From Microvirga zambiensis WSM3693 (GTDB lineage: Bacteria; Pseudomonadota; Alphaproteobacteria; Rhizobiales; Beijerinckiaceae), in NCBI RefSeq assembly GCF_016735695.1, contig NZ_JAERQD010000036.1, forward strand, positions 1 through 64,000: 64,000 nt of DNA. The letters run 5' to 3'. The notes below the pieces were generated by a model. It made no database searches. It had not been told where the DNA came from and worked only from the letters and a program-made list of their open reading frames with translations. A program made the position numbers and the translations under genes. The number at the start of each line of letters is the position of its first letter. Within the stretch, counting starts at the first letter, position 1. Below, in pieces: positions 42,650-52,477 of this stretch.

Positions 42650-42675
42650 AACGACATGCGTGTGAGCCAAGTTCC
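42650..42675 (-). promoter_or_regulatory. EcfG-dependent promoter, perfect consensus (isochorismatase-like gene)
   Basis: On the minus strand, GGAAC (42671-42675), 17 bp, CGTT (42650-42653). The start codon is at 42639, implying a 5' leader of only a few bases. Confidence 0.65.
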
Positions 42676-42932
42676 ACCTCTTGTGAAGGTCCAATAGCGA
42701 GATAGTCATTTTCGATATGGATTGGCGGGTAGCCAATATTCCGAATTGTGCAGAAGCCACCGGAGTCCGGTCGCAAAAGGGCAGCAACGACAATATCGGC
42801 CATCCACGACTTGGAGGGGATGCGAACGCTGCGTTGCAGAGTGCCGTCTCGGGTGTGAGGCACGTGGTTCCAAGGAACGAGGAGTCCTTGCCCTTTATGG
42901 TGAGGAGGTATCAGTGTAGCATCATCAAATCC

Positions 42933-44987
42933 TCAATCGTCGCTTTGATCTGGCACGTTCCGCTCGAGTTCCTCAAGCCAAACTGCTGGGCTGGCATCAG
43001 ACGGCGCGCGCCAGTCGCCCCGTGGCGAGAGGGATCCGCCCGACGAGATCTTCGGCCCGTTCGGCATCGCGGTCCGTTTGAATTGGTTCGTGAAGAAGCG
43101 CCGTAAGAACAACCGCAGCCAGTGCTTGATCTCTCCGAGCTGATACGCCCGCTGCTCATGGGCAGGAATGTGCGATGGCCAAGTCCCTGCCGCGGCATCG
43201 CTCCAAGCGCACCAGGATAAATAGGCGATCCTCGACGGCCGGAACCCGTACCGGGAGAGATAGAACAGGTTGAAGTCCTGGAGTGGGTAGGGGCCGATCA
43301 TTGCCTCCGTGGACTGGATCGCTCCGGCTGTCTCCTGCGGCACGAGTTCCGGTGAGATCTCGGTCGCGAGAATCGCGTGGAGGATGTCGGCCGTCGCCTG
43401 ATCGACGTCGCCTGAAGCGGCTACGAAGCGGATGAGATGTTGGATCAGGGTTTTCGAGACCGAGGAGTTGACGTTGTAGTGGGACATCTGGTCCCCGACG
43501 CCGTAGGTGCACCATCCCAGTCCCAGTTCGGAAAGGTCGCCTGTCCCGACGACAAGGGCGCGGTTGTGGTTCGCGAGGCGAAACAGGTAATCGGTCCGTA
43601 GTCCAGCCTGCACGTTCTCGAAGGTCACATCATAGACCGGCCGGCCCTCAGCAAAGGGATGGCCGAGATCGGCCAGCATCTGACGTGCGGCGGGACGGAT
43701 GTCGATCTCCGAGGCAGTCACCCCCAGCGCCCGCATGAGCGCCCATGCATTGCCCTTGGTACCCTCGCTCGTGGCAAAGCCGGGCAGGGTGTAGGCCAGG
43801 ATGTTGGCGTGCGGCAGCCCGGCCAAGTCCATAGCGCGGCTGCAGACGAGCAGCGCCTGGGTTGAGTCGAGGCCACCAGAGATGCCGATCACGACCTTGT
43901 CGGTGCCAGTCGCCTGAAGGCGCTTGACGAGGCCCTGGACCTGAATGTTGTAGGCTTCGTAGCAGTTCTCCGCGAGCTTAGTGGGATCAGATGGCACGTA
44001 AGGAAACCGCTCGAGCGGTCGGCGCAACGCAAGTTCATCCTTGGGCGTATCAATCGTCAGGGGAATAACCCGGAAGTTGGTCTCCGTTATGCCTTCAGCC
44101 TGCCCGCAATCGCCAAATGTGACCCGCCGACGGCGCTCCTGGCGCAGGCGGCCCAAATCGACGTCTGCTACGGCCATGGTCGAGCCCGGCGGGAAGCGTT
44201 CTGTTTCAGCGAGGCGCAAGCCATCCTCGAAGATCCCACCATGTCCGTCCCACGCGAGATCGGTCGTCGACTCGCCGGGGCCGGCTGCCGAGTAGGCGTA
44301 GGCAGATACACACCGCATCGATTGCGACGCGCAAAGAAGTCGCCGGTCTTCAGCCTTCCCGATCGTGATGTTGCTGGCGGACAGGTTGAGGATGATCTCA
44401 GCGCCGGCGAGAGCCGCGGCAGTGCTCGGCGGCTGAGGCACCCACATGTCCTCGCAGATCTCGACATGGAAGGTGAAGGGGCATGTGCCGGCGGACCGGA
44501 ACTGGAGGTCGATGCCAAACGGAACGGTCGAACCCGCAAGCTGCATCGCAAGCCCTCGCAGCTGCGCACCTGGGGCGAAATGGCGGCGCTCATAGAACTC
44601 CCTGTAGTTTGGCAGGAAGGCTTTCGGAACGACACCGAGGACGCGGCCGGCATGGATGACGACGGCCGCGTTATAGAGCCGCCCTGCGGCCCGCACGGGA
44701 GCACCGACGCAAAAAGCCGGGAAGAGGTCTGTACTGTCCTCAGCAAGCCGGGCAATCGCCGCTTCGACGGCATCCAGCAAAGCGTCCTGGTGCAGCAGAT
44801 CGTCGATGGCGTAGGCCGACAGGCCAAGCTCGGGGAAAACCATGAGGGCGATCCGATCTTCATGCCCCTGGCGCAATAGCTCCAGGGTCCGCTCAGCGTT
44901 GAAGGCCGGGCAGGCGACCTCGATGCGCGGCACGCAGGCTGCGATGCGGACGAACTCATGGCTGTAGGGCGAGAAGAATGAGGTCAT
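42933..44987 (-). CDS. nadE: Glutamine-dependent NAD synthetase
   Basis: 684 residues in two domains. The N-terminal carbon-nitrogen hydrolase domain has catalytic Glu53 (FPELGLSAY), Lys122 (VPKAFLPNY) and Cys178 (VEICEDMW) and supplies ammonia from glutamine. The C-terminal NAD synthase domain starts near residue 350 with [11 protein letters not shown] and the PP-loop GISGGLDST, followed by [16 protein letters not shown]. It converts deamido-NAD to NAD using ATP. Its length is normal for the two-domain enzyme. The ending is Pro- and Ser-rich. Confidence 0.93.
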   Translation of the reverse strand: MTSFFSPYSHEFVRIAACVPRIEVACPAFNAERTLELLRQGHEDRIALMVFPELGLSAYAIDDLLHQDALLDAVEAAIARLAEDSTDLFPAFCVGAPVRAAGRLYNAAVVIHAGRVLGVVPKAFLPNYREFYERRHFAPGAQLRGLAMQLAGSTVPFGIDLQFRSAGTCPFTFHVEICEDMWVPQPPSTAAALAGAEIILNLSASNITIGKAEDRRLLCASQSMRCVSAYAYSAAGPGESTTDLAWDGHGGIFEDGLRLAETERFPPGSTMAVADVDLGRLRQERRRRVTFGDCGQAEGITETNFRVIPLTIDTPKDELALRRPLERFPYVPSDPTKLAENCYEAYNIQVQGLVKRLQATGTDKVVIGISGGLDSTQALLVCSRAMDLAGLPHANILAYTLPGFATSEGTKGNAWALMRALGVTASEIDIRPAARQMLADLGHPFAEGRPVYDVTFENVQAGLRTDYLFRLANHNRALVVGTGDLSELGLGWCTYGVGDQMSHYNVNSSVSKTLIQHLIRFVAASGDVDQATADILHAILATEISPELVPQETAGAIQSTEAMIGPYPLQDFNLFYLSRYGFRPSRIAYLSWCAWSDAAAGTWPSHIPAHEQRAYQLGEIKHWLRLFLRRFFTNQFKRTAMPNGPKISSGGSLSPRGDWRAPSDASPAVWLEELERNVPDQSDD

Positions 44988-45288
44988 TAGGGTTGATTGC
45001 CTTATATGCCGGAGCAGAGCTTCGTCATGGCATATGGCGCAGTCATACCGAGGCGACGAGGGCTCCTAGGATCCCGATGGGTCGCTGCTGCTACTCCTTA
45101 TCTGGCATAGCGTTGCGGAGTTATGGATTCTATGTCTTACAAACTCGGCCGTTTCCGCGGAGAGTTCTCGTGGGCCTGCAGGAACATCGTTGACCGAACC
45201 TCTTGCCCTCAAGGGGAGACCGCCAGATCGCGCTCCGACGGGCTTTTCGCTTGGTGGCTCCCAGTGGAGTAGGGCAACCCGGTTGCTC
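44988..45288. other. Intergenic stretch without a supported gene
   Basis: Separates nadE from the SDR pseudogene; no recognisable coding or RNA feature. Confidence 0.5.
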
Positions 45289-46144
45289 TTACAAGATCGG
45301 CTTACCGCCGGTGACTGCGATGGTCGCACCCGAGACATAGCTGGCCTCGTCGGAGGCCAGCATGACGTAGACCGGAGCCAGCTCGGCCGGCTGGGCCGGG
45401 CGCTTCATCGGCACCTGCTCGCCGAAATGCTCGACCTTCTCCTTCGGCATCGTCGACGGAATCAACGGCGTCCAGACCGGACCCGGAGCGACGCAATTCG
45501 CTCGAATGCCTTTTTCGGCAAGGAGTTGCGAAAGGCCTGCAGTGAAGTTCTGGATCGCCCCCTTTGTGGTGGCATAGGCCAACAGCTGTGGGCTTGGGGT
45601 GTCCGCGTTCACGGAGGCTGTGTTGATGATCGCGCTGCCTGGGTTCATGTGCGGCACGGCTGCCTTGGTAATGTAGAACATCGCCGAGATATTGGTGGCG
45701 AAGGTCAGGTCCCACTCTTCGTCTGAGATATCCTCTATCGCCTCGAAGCTCATCTGGTGCGCAGCGTTGTTCACGAGTACATCGATCCGACCAAACGCAC
45801 CAACGGCTTGCTGCACCAGATTGCGGCATTGGCCAGCCTTCGAAATGTCACCTGGAACGAGCAGGCATTGCCGGCCCGCCTCCGACGAGCCGCTTGGTTT
45901 CGGCCACGTCCTCGTCCTCGTTCAGGTAAGATACGAGAAGGTCCGCACCCTCCCGCGCGAAGGCGATCGCCACGGCACGTCCGATGCCGGAATCGCCGCC
46001 GTTCAGCAGGACCTTCTTGTTCTTCAGTCGGCCTGAGCCCTTGTAGCTGTCCTCGCCATGATCGGGCCTCGGCCGCATCGCCTCGGTGGAGCCTGGAACC
46101 GGCTGGGATTGGCTCTCGAAGGGCGGTTTGGGATAGGCGGTCAT
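45289..46144 (-). pseudogene. Frameshifted SDR oxidoreductase (glucose dehydrogenase-like/YhdF group)
   Basis: From ATG 46144 the protein reads TAYPKPPFESQSQPVPG, GRLKNKKVLLNGGDSGIGRA and LNEDEDVAETKRLV, then shifts frame near 45884. The second frame continues CLLVPGDISKAGQCRNLVQQ, NNAAHQMSF, the catalytic YATTK and the usual C-terminus ATIAVTGGKPIL. A 2-bp loss restores the alignment. The N-terminal extension with a Pro-rich leader is typical of stress-associated SDRs of this group. Likely inactive unless the shift is a sequence error. Confidence 0.8.
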
Positions 46145-46397
46145 GGTCAAACCTCATCGGTGGAGACGTCATTGCCCTAACCGGTCGGCCGCCAATTTGT
46201 TCGATCATTCTCGGCACTCCTGCCAGGTCTGCAGGCATAAGGAAGGCCGTTAACCACGCGCTAACCGTGTTTTACGGAATGGGCTTGATGCGGGTCAGAT
46301 CCACCCGGACGGCAGGAACTGTCAGGACCACCCCGGGCTTTGTTTGACATGCCGGGTGCGACGACAACCGGCTCCCTTCTCCAATCGAGGTGCTATT
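46145..46397. other. Divergent intergenic region
   Basis: Lies between the SDR pseudogene and the small secreted protein gene. A weak EcfG-like element (CGAAC, 16 bp, GGTT on the minus strand near 46183-46207) is visible but mismatched. Confidence 0.35.
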
Positions 46398-46721
46398 ATG
46401 CGGCTAACTTTCGCAGTGTTTGCGACGTCTTTCGTCATGTCTTCATCTGCTTTCGCTCAAGTGCCGGGCGAGGTCGAGGCGTGTCGCTTGTCGGGTCTCG
46501 CCACAATCAAGAAGCGCTCGCCCTCCCTCGACCAGATCACATTCGACATGGAATCGCTCGCCGTCTCGAAGGCCAACACCAAGGTCGGCGACACGCCGAT
46601 CAAGATGGTGGTGATGGGCGACGCCTATCTCCAGCGCGACAAAACCGACAAGCCCAATCGCTTCGTCTGTCTTCTCAGCGACGAGGGCGAGGTGGTCCTG
46701 ACCTTCTTCACTGAGCAGTAG
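46398..46721 (+). CDS. Small secreted hypothetical protein
   Basis: 107 residues with a signal peptide (LTFAVFATSFVMSSSAFAQ). The mature part is a compact domain with one Cys pair (CRLSG and FVCLLS) and ends VVLTFFTEQ. ATG 46398 has GAGG at 46387. No family recognised. It precedes the L,D-transpeptidase pseudogene on the same strand, so a cell-envelope role is possible. Confidence 0.65.
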   Translation: MRLTFAVFATSFVMSSSAFAQVPGEVEACRLSGLATIKKRSPSLDQITFDMESLAVSKANTKVGDTPIKMVVMGDAYLQRDKTDKPNRFVCLLSDEGEVVLTFFTEQ

Positions 46722-46755
46722 TCCAATCCGCTCTCGTGTTCCTTGGAGTGCGTTC

Positions 46756-47284
46756 ATGTCCACGATCTCCCGCCGCTCGTTGCTGTCTCTTGGCCTTGCT
46801 GCCACTTCCATCTCACTTGCCGGTTGCTCGGGATCCTCCTCAGGCGGGCCGATCTTCGGCGGATTGCTCGACGGTACTGGCTCACGCCGACGCCTCAGCG
46901 GCCGTACCCTCAGCAAGCCGAACTATTCGGTCGTGTACGCAAGCTATCCTGGCGAGCCGGTTCCAGTGAAGGCGTTCGATTACTCCCAGGTGGACTTGGT
47001 CTATCTGCGCCAAGAGGTGAATATCTCGGGCAGGAGGATCCCGGCACCGTGGTCGTCAATCCGGCCTCGCACCACCTCGTCTTCGTCGACGCCCGGCAAG
47101 GCTACGCGCTACGGCGTCGGACGCGAAGGCTTCGGCTGGTCGGGCACCGCCGAGATCAACATGCGCCGGACGTGGCCGGACTGGGTCCCGCCCAAGAAAA
47201 ATGGTGGCGCGTGATCCGGCAATCCGAGCACAGCTCGTGTCGACCTCACGGGGCAAGGGCGGAACAGGGCTATGCCACCGGTGA
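46756..47284 (+). pseudogene. L,D-transpeptidase (YkuD/ErfK) lipoprotein pseudogene
   Basis: The start STISRRSLLSLGLAATSISL with AGC is a Tat-like lipoprotein signal. Family sequence then appears in pieces: VKAFDYSQVDLVYLRQEVNI in frame 1, EDPGTVVVNPASHHLVFVDA in frame 2, GVGREGFGWSGTAEINMRRT back in frame 1, and KKMVARDPAIRA in a third frame. At least three shifts occur. The catalytic HGT...SxGC block is absent because the last frame ends at 47282-47284. Inactive. Confidence 0.75.
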
Positions 47285-47567
47285 GCCGGACAATATGATG
47301 AGCTGGCGGGTGAACTAATGTGGTGGCCTCTGTCCCAGCCAAGCATCCCACAATGCTCGCAGGGCGATAGCGTGGCCTGAAACGTCCGAGCCAACATCCC
47401 CTTGGCAGTAGCGTTCGCCGTTGCAGGCGAGCCCAATGGTCGGCGATGGTTATAGCGCAATCTTGGACATTCTGATCCTGAGTGCTGCGCGGCGGCAATG
47501 GTGCTTGGCCCGGGCCGGAAGAGGACCTTTAAGTAGAGCTTAGCACCTGCCGGTGCAGGATCACAGG
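47285..47567. other. Intergenic stretch without a supported gene
   Basis: Nothing recognisable between the transpeptidase remnant and the HD-GYP gene. Confidence 0.5.
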
Positions 47568-49007
47568 ATGACATCGGACATGACCCCCGTGTGCGACCGC
47601 CGGGATGCCTCGTATGGTCACGGCTCCGTGGCGTCCTCCCAAGCGCGCCTCGCCGGAATTCGATCGCCGGGCATCCGGCTGGCCGAACTCCTCGAGGCTC
47701 TCAGCTACGCGCTCGACATGACGGAAGGCCAGCCCGCCGGACACTGCGTGCGCTGCTGTTGGATCGGCATCCAGATCGGCCGCGAGGTAGGCCTATCCGA
47801 GACGGATCTCGCATCCCTCTTCTATGTGCTGCTTCTGAAGGATCTCGGCTGCTCCAGCAATGCAGCCCGCATCTGTCAGCTCTATATTGCCGACGACCTG
47901 AGCTTCAAGCGCGACTTCAAGAAGATCGGGGACAGTGCCCCCCAGGCCCTGCGATTCATTCTGGGCCACACCGGCCTCCAATCCGGTCTGGCCGACCGTT
48001 TCCGGGCAATCATGCGGATTGTGCAGAACGGCGGCGAGATTGCGCGCGACCTCATCGAGACCCGTTGTCAGCGCGGGGCGCAGATCGCGCGTCGGATGCG
48101 CTTTTCCGACGAGGTCGCGCGCGGCATCCAGGACTTGGATGAGCACTGGGACGGCCGTGGGAGGCCTCTGGGTCTGAGAGGCTTGAATATCTCGCCATTC
48201 GCCCGCATCGCGCTCCTATCCCAGATCGTCGATGTGTTCCACACCAGCGCCGGGGCCGAGGCTGCGCAGCAGGAGATCCACAGCCGCTCGGAAACGTGGT
48301 TCGATCCTGACCTCGTCTCTGCATTCGAACGGGTGTCCTCGCATCCGAGCTTCTGGACAACTCTCAAGGCCGGAAATCTGGAATCAGCGCTCTTCCTGCT
48401 TGCCCCGGCCCAACACGTCGCGATGGTCGATGAGGACTACCTCGATGACATCGCAGTTGCCTTCGCGCAGGTCATCGATGCAAAGAGCCCTTATACGCAT
48501 GGCCACAGCGAGCGCGTGGCGACCTACACTGACCTTATCGCACGCGAGCTCGGGCTGAAGGGAGATCACCGCCGCTGGCTTAAGCGCGCTGCGCTACTCC
48601 ACGACATTGGCAAGCTCGGCGTTTCGAACCAGATCCTCGACAAGCCCGGCAAGCTCGACGAGGCTGAGTGGACTGCCATGCGCGAGCACGCCGCCCTGAG
48701 CGAGGCAATCCTGGCGCGTATCGGGGCCTTCAGGGACCTTGCCCGCATCGTGGGGGCACATCATGAGCGCCTGGATGGCAAGGGGTACCCAAACGGACTA
48801 GCCGGCGACCAGATCGCGCTGGAAACGCGCATCATCTCGACGGCCGACGTGTTCGATGCGCTCACGGCCGAACGTCCGTATCGGGCGGCACTGCCCCTAG
48901 TAACCGTGCAGGCCATCATGGCCGGGGACGTGGGAGCGGCGCTCGATGCGCGCTGCTTCGCGGCACTCCAGTCCGCGGTGCGGAGGATTCCTACAGCGCT
49001 ATCCTAA
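47568..49007 (+). CDS. HD-GYP domain phosphodiesterase, tandem HD architecture
   Basis: 479 residues. The C-terminal half has the full HD-GYP signature: HGHSERVATY, HDIGKLGV with H345-D346, and HHERLDGKGYPNGLAG from residue 398. The N-terminal half contains a degenerate HD-like domain (HCVRCCWIGIQIGREVGLSE, LLLKDLGCSSNAAR). Such tandem proteins hydrolyse cyclic di-GMP or related nucleotides. No sensor or receiver domain is present. The frame opens with a GTG at 47553; ATG 47568 is the likely start. Confidence 0.87.
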   Translation: MTSDMTPVCDRRDASYGHGSVASSQARLAGIRSPGIRLAELLEALSYALDMTEGQPAGHCVRCCWIGIQIGREVGLSETDLASLFYVLLLKDLGCSSNAARICQLYIADDLSFKRDFKKIGDSAPQALRFILGHTGLQSGLADRFRAIMRIVQNGGEIARDLIETRCQRGAQIARRMRFSDEVARGIQDLDEHWDGRGRPLGLRGLNISPFARIALLSQIVDVFHTSAGAEAAQQEIHSRSETWFDPDLVSAFERVSSHPSFWTTLKAGNLESALFLLAPAQHVAMVDEDYLDDIAVAFAQVIDAKSPYTHGHSERVATYTDLIARELGLKGDHRRWLKRAALLHDIGKLGVSNQILDKPGKLDEAEWTAMREHAALSEAILARIGAFRDLARIVGAHHERLDGKGYPNGLAGDQIALETRIISTADVFDALTAERPYRAALPLVTVQAIMAGDVGAALDARCFAALQSAVRRIPTALS

Positions 49008-49117
49008 TCACTCACACCATGAATCCAAGTCATATACGCCGCTCCCAGCGCTTCGCCCATAGGCTGCGCCAAGCCTTTCGGATCACCTTACGGTCGGCTG
49101 CGCACGTAAGATAACTG

Positions 49118-49297
49118 TCACTGGGGCTCCGGGAACTCTAAAAGTCCGAAGAGCAAAGCCAGCACCAGAGAGAGACACACAGCACCTAAGGCAGCCATGA
49201 TACCCATGACGATGTTGCTTGCTCGCGCCCGTCTGGCCAAGTGAGCCTCGATCGCCTTTATCTTGCGAAGCTTCTCACGTTCGTACGGCATTGTCAT
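49118..49297 (-). CDS. Small single-pass membrane protein
   Basis: 59 residues: a highly charged N-terminal half (MPYEREKLRKIKAIEAHLAR after the first Met-Thr) followed by one membrane helix (IMAALGAVCLSLVLALLFGLL). The arrangement predicts a cytoplasmic amphipathic helix and a membrane anchor. The ribosome binding site is weak. No family recognised. Confidence 0.5.
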   Translation of the reverse strand: MTMPYEREKLRKIKAIEAHLARRARASNIVMGIMAALGAVCLSLVLALLFGLLEFPEPQ

Positions 49298-49342
49298 GTT
49301 CGTTCCGGCATTGGCCTGATGCCAAGGCGCGAGGCTTCGGGC

Positions 49343-49375
49343 AAAAAAAGAGCGCCATTTTTGAGGGGGCGCTCT
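49343..49375 (-). terminator. Intrinsic terminator for the Crp/Fnr operon
   Basis: On the minus strand, AGAGCGCC pairs with GGCGCTCT around a 17-nt loop region and is followed by at least six T residues. It lies downstream of the 81-residue gene at 49546-49791. Confidence 0.75.
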
Positions 49376-49545
49376 AGGAACCGGACCTTAGGGGCAAGGG
49401 AAGGTCAGGGATGAAATGGCCTTTAAACCGAAAGTTGATCTTCGCGTCCTGCACAAATGTTAATGGCACACGCATTATTGTGCCGATTGGCGTGACATCT
49501 TGGTGCGTAAAGCTGATATCGGCTGCGAGTTTCCGATAAGGCTGC

Positions 49546-49791
49546 CTAGTGCTCCCCTGCGAGCCGCTGACGGATCCACCTTTGAGCGGCGTCCAGATCA
49601 CCGACTCTCGGCGGATCGCGTGTTTCCGCGCGCCCGAACCCCGCCTCGAGATACCAATATCCGGATAGGTCACCATACTGGTCGCCGAGCTGGGTCAGCA
49701 CCGCCAGAAGCTGCTGCTCCTTATCAAAGACCAGCATGCCCTCCTCATTGAGGACATTGGCAACGCGCACCGTCTGAAGCGTAAAGGTCAT
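49546..49791 (-). CDS. Small protein co-transcribed with the Crp/Fnr regulator
   Basis: 81 residues, predicted mixed alpha/beta, with MLVFDKEQQLLAVLTQLGDQ and GYWYLEAGFGRAE. Its ATG overlaps the stop codon of the Crp/Fnr gene, so it is translationally coupled. No family recognised. Confidence 0.65.
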   Translation of the reverse strand: MTFTLQTVRVANVLNEEGMLVFDKEQQLLAVLTQLGDQYGDLSGYWYLEAGFGRAETRDPPRVGDLDAAQRWIRQRLAGEH

Positions 49792-50537
49792 GCGACGGCC
49801 TGTTCATTCCTCAGATGAAGGTAGAGCGGGTCGAAATCACCTGCCTGCCTTAACCTTTCCCAGTCAGGAATATTCAGCCGGTCGCCCTTCAGCTCGATAA
49901 GGCCGTCGGCGCGCATCTCCTGGAGAACCCGGTTGACATGGACCGTCGAGACGCCCAGCGCATCGGCAAACTCAACCTGGGTGATCGGCAGACCACAGCC
50001 ACGATCGTCAGCCAGGCCCACCACCCTCAGACGCACCAGCATCTCACACAGGAGATGCGCCATGCGCGGGTAGGCCTCGCGCCGACCGACATTGAGCACC
50101 CATTCGCGAAAGATGGCTCCCTCGACCAGCGTCTCGCGCCAGAACGCTGCCGTGAGCCTGGGGTGGCGCATGCAGAGATTCCATAGCGCCTCATGGGTGA
50201 TGAAGCCAATACTGCATGGGGTCAGGGTCGTGATGCTGAAATCGAGCACCGTCAGGTGCAGGCTCTGGATATCCGGCGTGTCACCTGCGATGCAGAACTT
50301 CACGATCTGGCGCCTGCCGTCCCCGGTCATCTTGTAGGTGCAAGTGAAGCCGCTTAGGACGGCGAACGACCGGGAGGGGCGGTCGCCTTCGCGCACGATG
50401 TCCTGCCCCTCCTTGATGAGAGCCATCTGCATCGGCAGGTCAAGCAGCGCCTGCCGCTCGTCATCGGTCAGGCTGAGGATGCTCTCCAGCTTGCGGACGA
50501 GCGGATTGAAATCGGATCGAGAAGCTGCTGGCAACAT
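49788..50537 (-). CDS. Crp/Fnr-family transcriptional regulator
   Basis: A 249-residue protein with an N-terminal cyclic-nucleotide-binding-type beta roll (KEGQDIVREGDRPSRSFAVL to IVKFCIAGDTPDIQSL), a dimerisation helix, and a C-terminal HTH_Crp (LPITQVEFADALGVSTVHVNRVLQEM). No N-terminal four-Cys iron-sulfur motif is present, so it is not an Fnr-type oxygen sensor. The target is unknown. Confidence 0.88.
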   Translation of the reverse strand: MLPAASRSDFNPLVRKLESILSLTDDERQALLDLPMQMALIKEGQDIVREGDRPSRSFAVLSGFTCTYKMTGDGRRQIVKFCIAGDTPDIQSLHLTVLDFSITTLTPCSIGFITHEALWNLCMRHPRLTAAFWRETLVEGAIFREWVLNVGRREAYPRMAHLLCEMLVRLRVVGLADDRGCGLPITQVEFADALGVSTVHVNRVLQEMRADGLIELKGDRLNIPDWERLRQAGDFDPLYLHLRNEQAVA

Positions 50538-50936
50538 GACGTTCTCTATTCCGCAGTTGGGAGCTTTTCTGTAGTTCCCACTCCCGGCACCCTGGCCATT
50601 GCTGATGATACTGTCACTCTTCCAGACAGGTGAACGCCTGTCCTTGATCCATGTTACTTTTTGCGAACTCGTTCAGCCGATGCTTCCAATGTGAGGCATC
50701 CGTACGAGTCTATGAAACGCCGAGCCACCTATTCCGAAGAATTGGTAATCGGAGCCACTCAATAGGCTGGCTAATAATGGTGACAGCTTTGCAACGATCC
50801 TGCCAAAAACTCCCGTCACGTTCAACCTGGTTGAAGGCCGATAGCCTACAGAGGTCGCATCCTCGACAGCGCGGATAGGTCCTAACTAGACCCTTTTCGG
50901 CATCGATCCTCGAGAAGGCATAGGCTTCTGGATTGC
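50538..50936. other. Intergenic stretch without a supported protein gene
   Basis: No convincing frame. The region upstream of the hairpin at 50937 could encode a small RNA ending in that terminator. Confidence 0.4.
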
Positions 50937-50978
50937 AAAAGCTCCCTCGTTGGTTCTCGTCAGCGAGGGAGCTTTTTT
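50937..50978 (+). terminator. Strong intrinsic terminator, GCTCCCTCG stem
   Basis: A 13-bp perfect stem (AAAAGCTCCCTCG with its complement), a 14-nt loop and a six-T tail. It has A residues on the other side and may work in both directions. No protein gene ends nearby on the plus strand. Confidence 0.7.
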
Positions 50979-51102
50979 ATCAGTCAATTCTGGCTTGGGA
51001 GTACTGTAAATCTCCTGTCCCGTTTAACTCTGGTTAGTGGGAGCTCTAATGAAGCAACGTAGGCTTCGCGTGTTCCTCCAGTCGATCTCCCTCTGGATCC
51101 CT

Positions 51103-51145
51103 GCTCCCTCCCGGCTTCACTCTCTTGCCGGCGAGGGAGCTTTTT
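51103..51145 (+). terminator. Second intrinsic terminator with the same GCTCCCTC stem
   Basis: GCTCCCTC pairs with GAGGGAGC and the stem continues as CCGGC with GCCGG across a one-base bulge; five T residues follow. The outer stem is the same as in the hairpin 170 bp upstream. Again no protein gene ends here. Confidence 0.65.
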
Positions 51146-51366
51146 CATGAGAGCAGGCCGGCCGAGGATGACGCCACTCCCGGCCTCTCCGATCGGTCTT
51201 GAGCACATGGGGATTGCTGCATCAGCAGCTGGCTTGGCCCCGTCGAAGCAGGTCCAGACAATTCCTGGAACGCGGAAACCCCATCCGGGATAGAGCCGGA
51301 TAAAGATTTCTGTTGCCTCAGCCTGTTACGCAAAGCAGTCCGGTTTCTTTATATCGGGAGGAAATA

Positions 51367-51498
51367 ATGGTCATTGCTGCTTCCTCGCCAACGTCGACGC
51401 CGGTCCCACAACCTCTCGACCTTTCCCAAAGCAGTGCAGGAGCTTCGGTCACACAAAAAAGTGAACGGCAGAAGGCGGCTACGCTTCGCATAGGTTAA
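51367..51498 (+). CDS. Possible 43-residue small protein
   Basis: Start ATG 51367 is preceded by an excellent ribosome binding site (GGGAGGAA at 51356-51363). The protein is Ser/Thr/Pro/Gln-rich (SSPTSTPVPQPLDLSQSSAG) and probably disordered, ending KAATLRIG. No family recognised. Confidence 0.4.
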   Translation: MVIAASSPTSTPVPQPLDLSQSSAGASVTQKSERQKAATLRIG

Positions 51499-52477
51499 GG
51501 CTCTGCGCTTGAATCCCGGACACTCTTTGGAGCGGGAAAGTTCGAGTTCCGTTTTTGCCCGCTACTTTAGCTCCATCGGGATAGCCTCCCCTTGGGGCTC
51601 TTTCTTGGAGTTCAGGCCACATGATTGCTCTGTTCGGCACGAGCCTCTTCCTCGTGTGTTAAGGTGAACGATAAACGCGCCTTAGGATGGCAAGAGCAGG
51701 ACACTCACACGTACAATTTCTTCCAAAGCTGCATAGGGCCAGAGCTGTTCTGTGCCGTACCTTCCGAATTACCAGTGCCGAGGTTTCTCACAACGGAGCG
51801 ATGGACCTTCGCCGGATCGCTTCGCCCTGACGACGTTCGCCCACCAGGTTTCGACGCGAGGGCTGCGCGTTCCGGAGCTGGTATCAATGGGTTTTACCTG
51901 TTCCATCACGCTGACCGCAAAGCCCTTACAGCTGCGGACGGGAATAATGACCTTCGTTCAAGGCAACAGGTGCGGATGGCAGTCCGAGACCACATTAAAG
52001 CACTGATACGCGGCATCACCTCTCCTCAGTCAATGCAGGGAAAGGGGACCAGAAGACCCGGCCCGGCATGAGCGCCCGAACGGGAAACGGGAAGGGCGGT
52101 TCCTGGCACTCCTGAGATGTAAGACCATATGTCCGCTTCGGCACTCAAGTGCCGACGGTCCATTGAGTATCCGAGACGTGAACGTTCGAGCCAAACCAAT
52201 CATTTGTGGATTGGATCACCTACGTCGTAAGGCTGAACGAGACACCCGATCGCTCAAGTCCCCGTCTGGATAAGGGCAGTGCCCTTGCCGAAGGGCCACT
52301 CATGGCACATTTGCGAAGCAGACTGAATGTCGGCTCGACAAAGGAACAGCAGACTTCCTTGGAAGATCTGTAATTTCCTTGGATGACCCGCCGCAGAACA
52401 TCGAGTGAACAGGCGCACGCCGGAATGGCGGGAGATGCCGCTCACCTCGCGGTTCCATTCAGGGCGTGCCGTGGCGT
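51499..52477. other. Long intergenic stretch with nothing supported
   Basis: Several open frames exist, but none has a good start site, family resemblance or consistent composition. It may hold decayed genes, as the adjoining LysR gene is also decayed. Confidence 0.5.

Noticed and set aside
42636-42863. 75-codon minus-strand frame upstream of the isochorismatase-like gene
   Set aside because: No ribosome binding site, no domain, and it overlaps the EcfG promoter of the next gene.
51625-52071. 148-codon frame in the long gap
   Set aside because: No ribosome binding site and composition unlike a folded protein.
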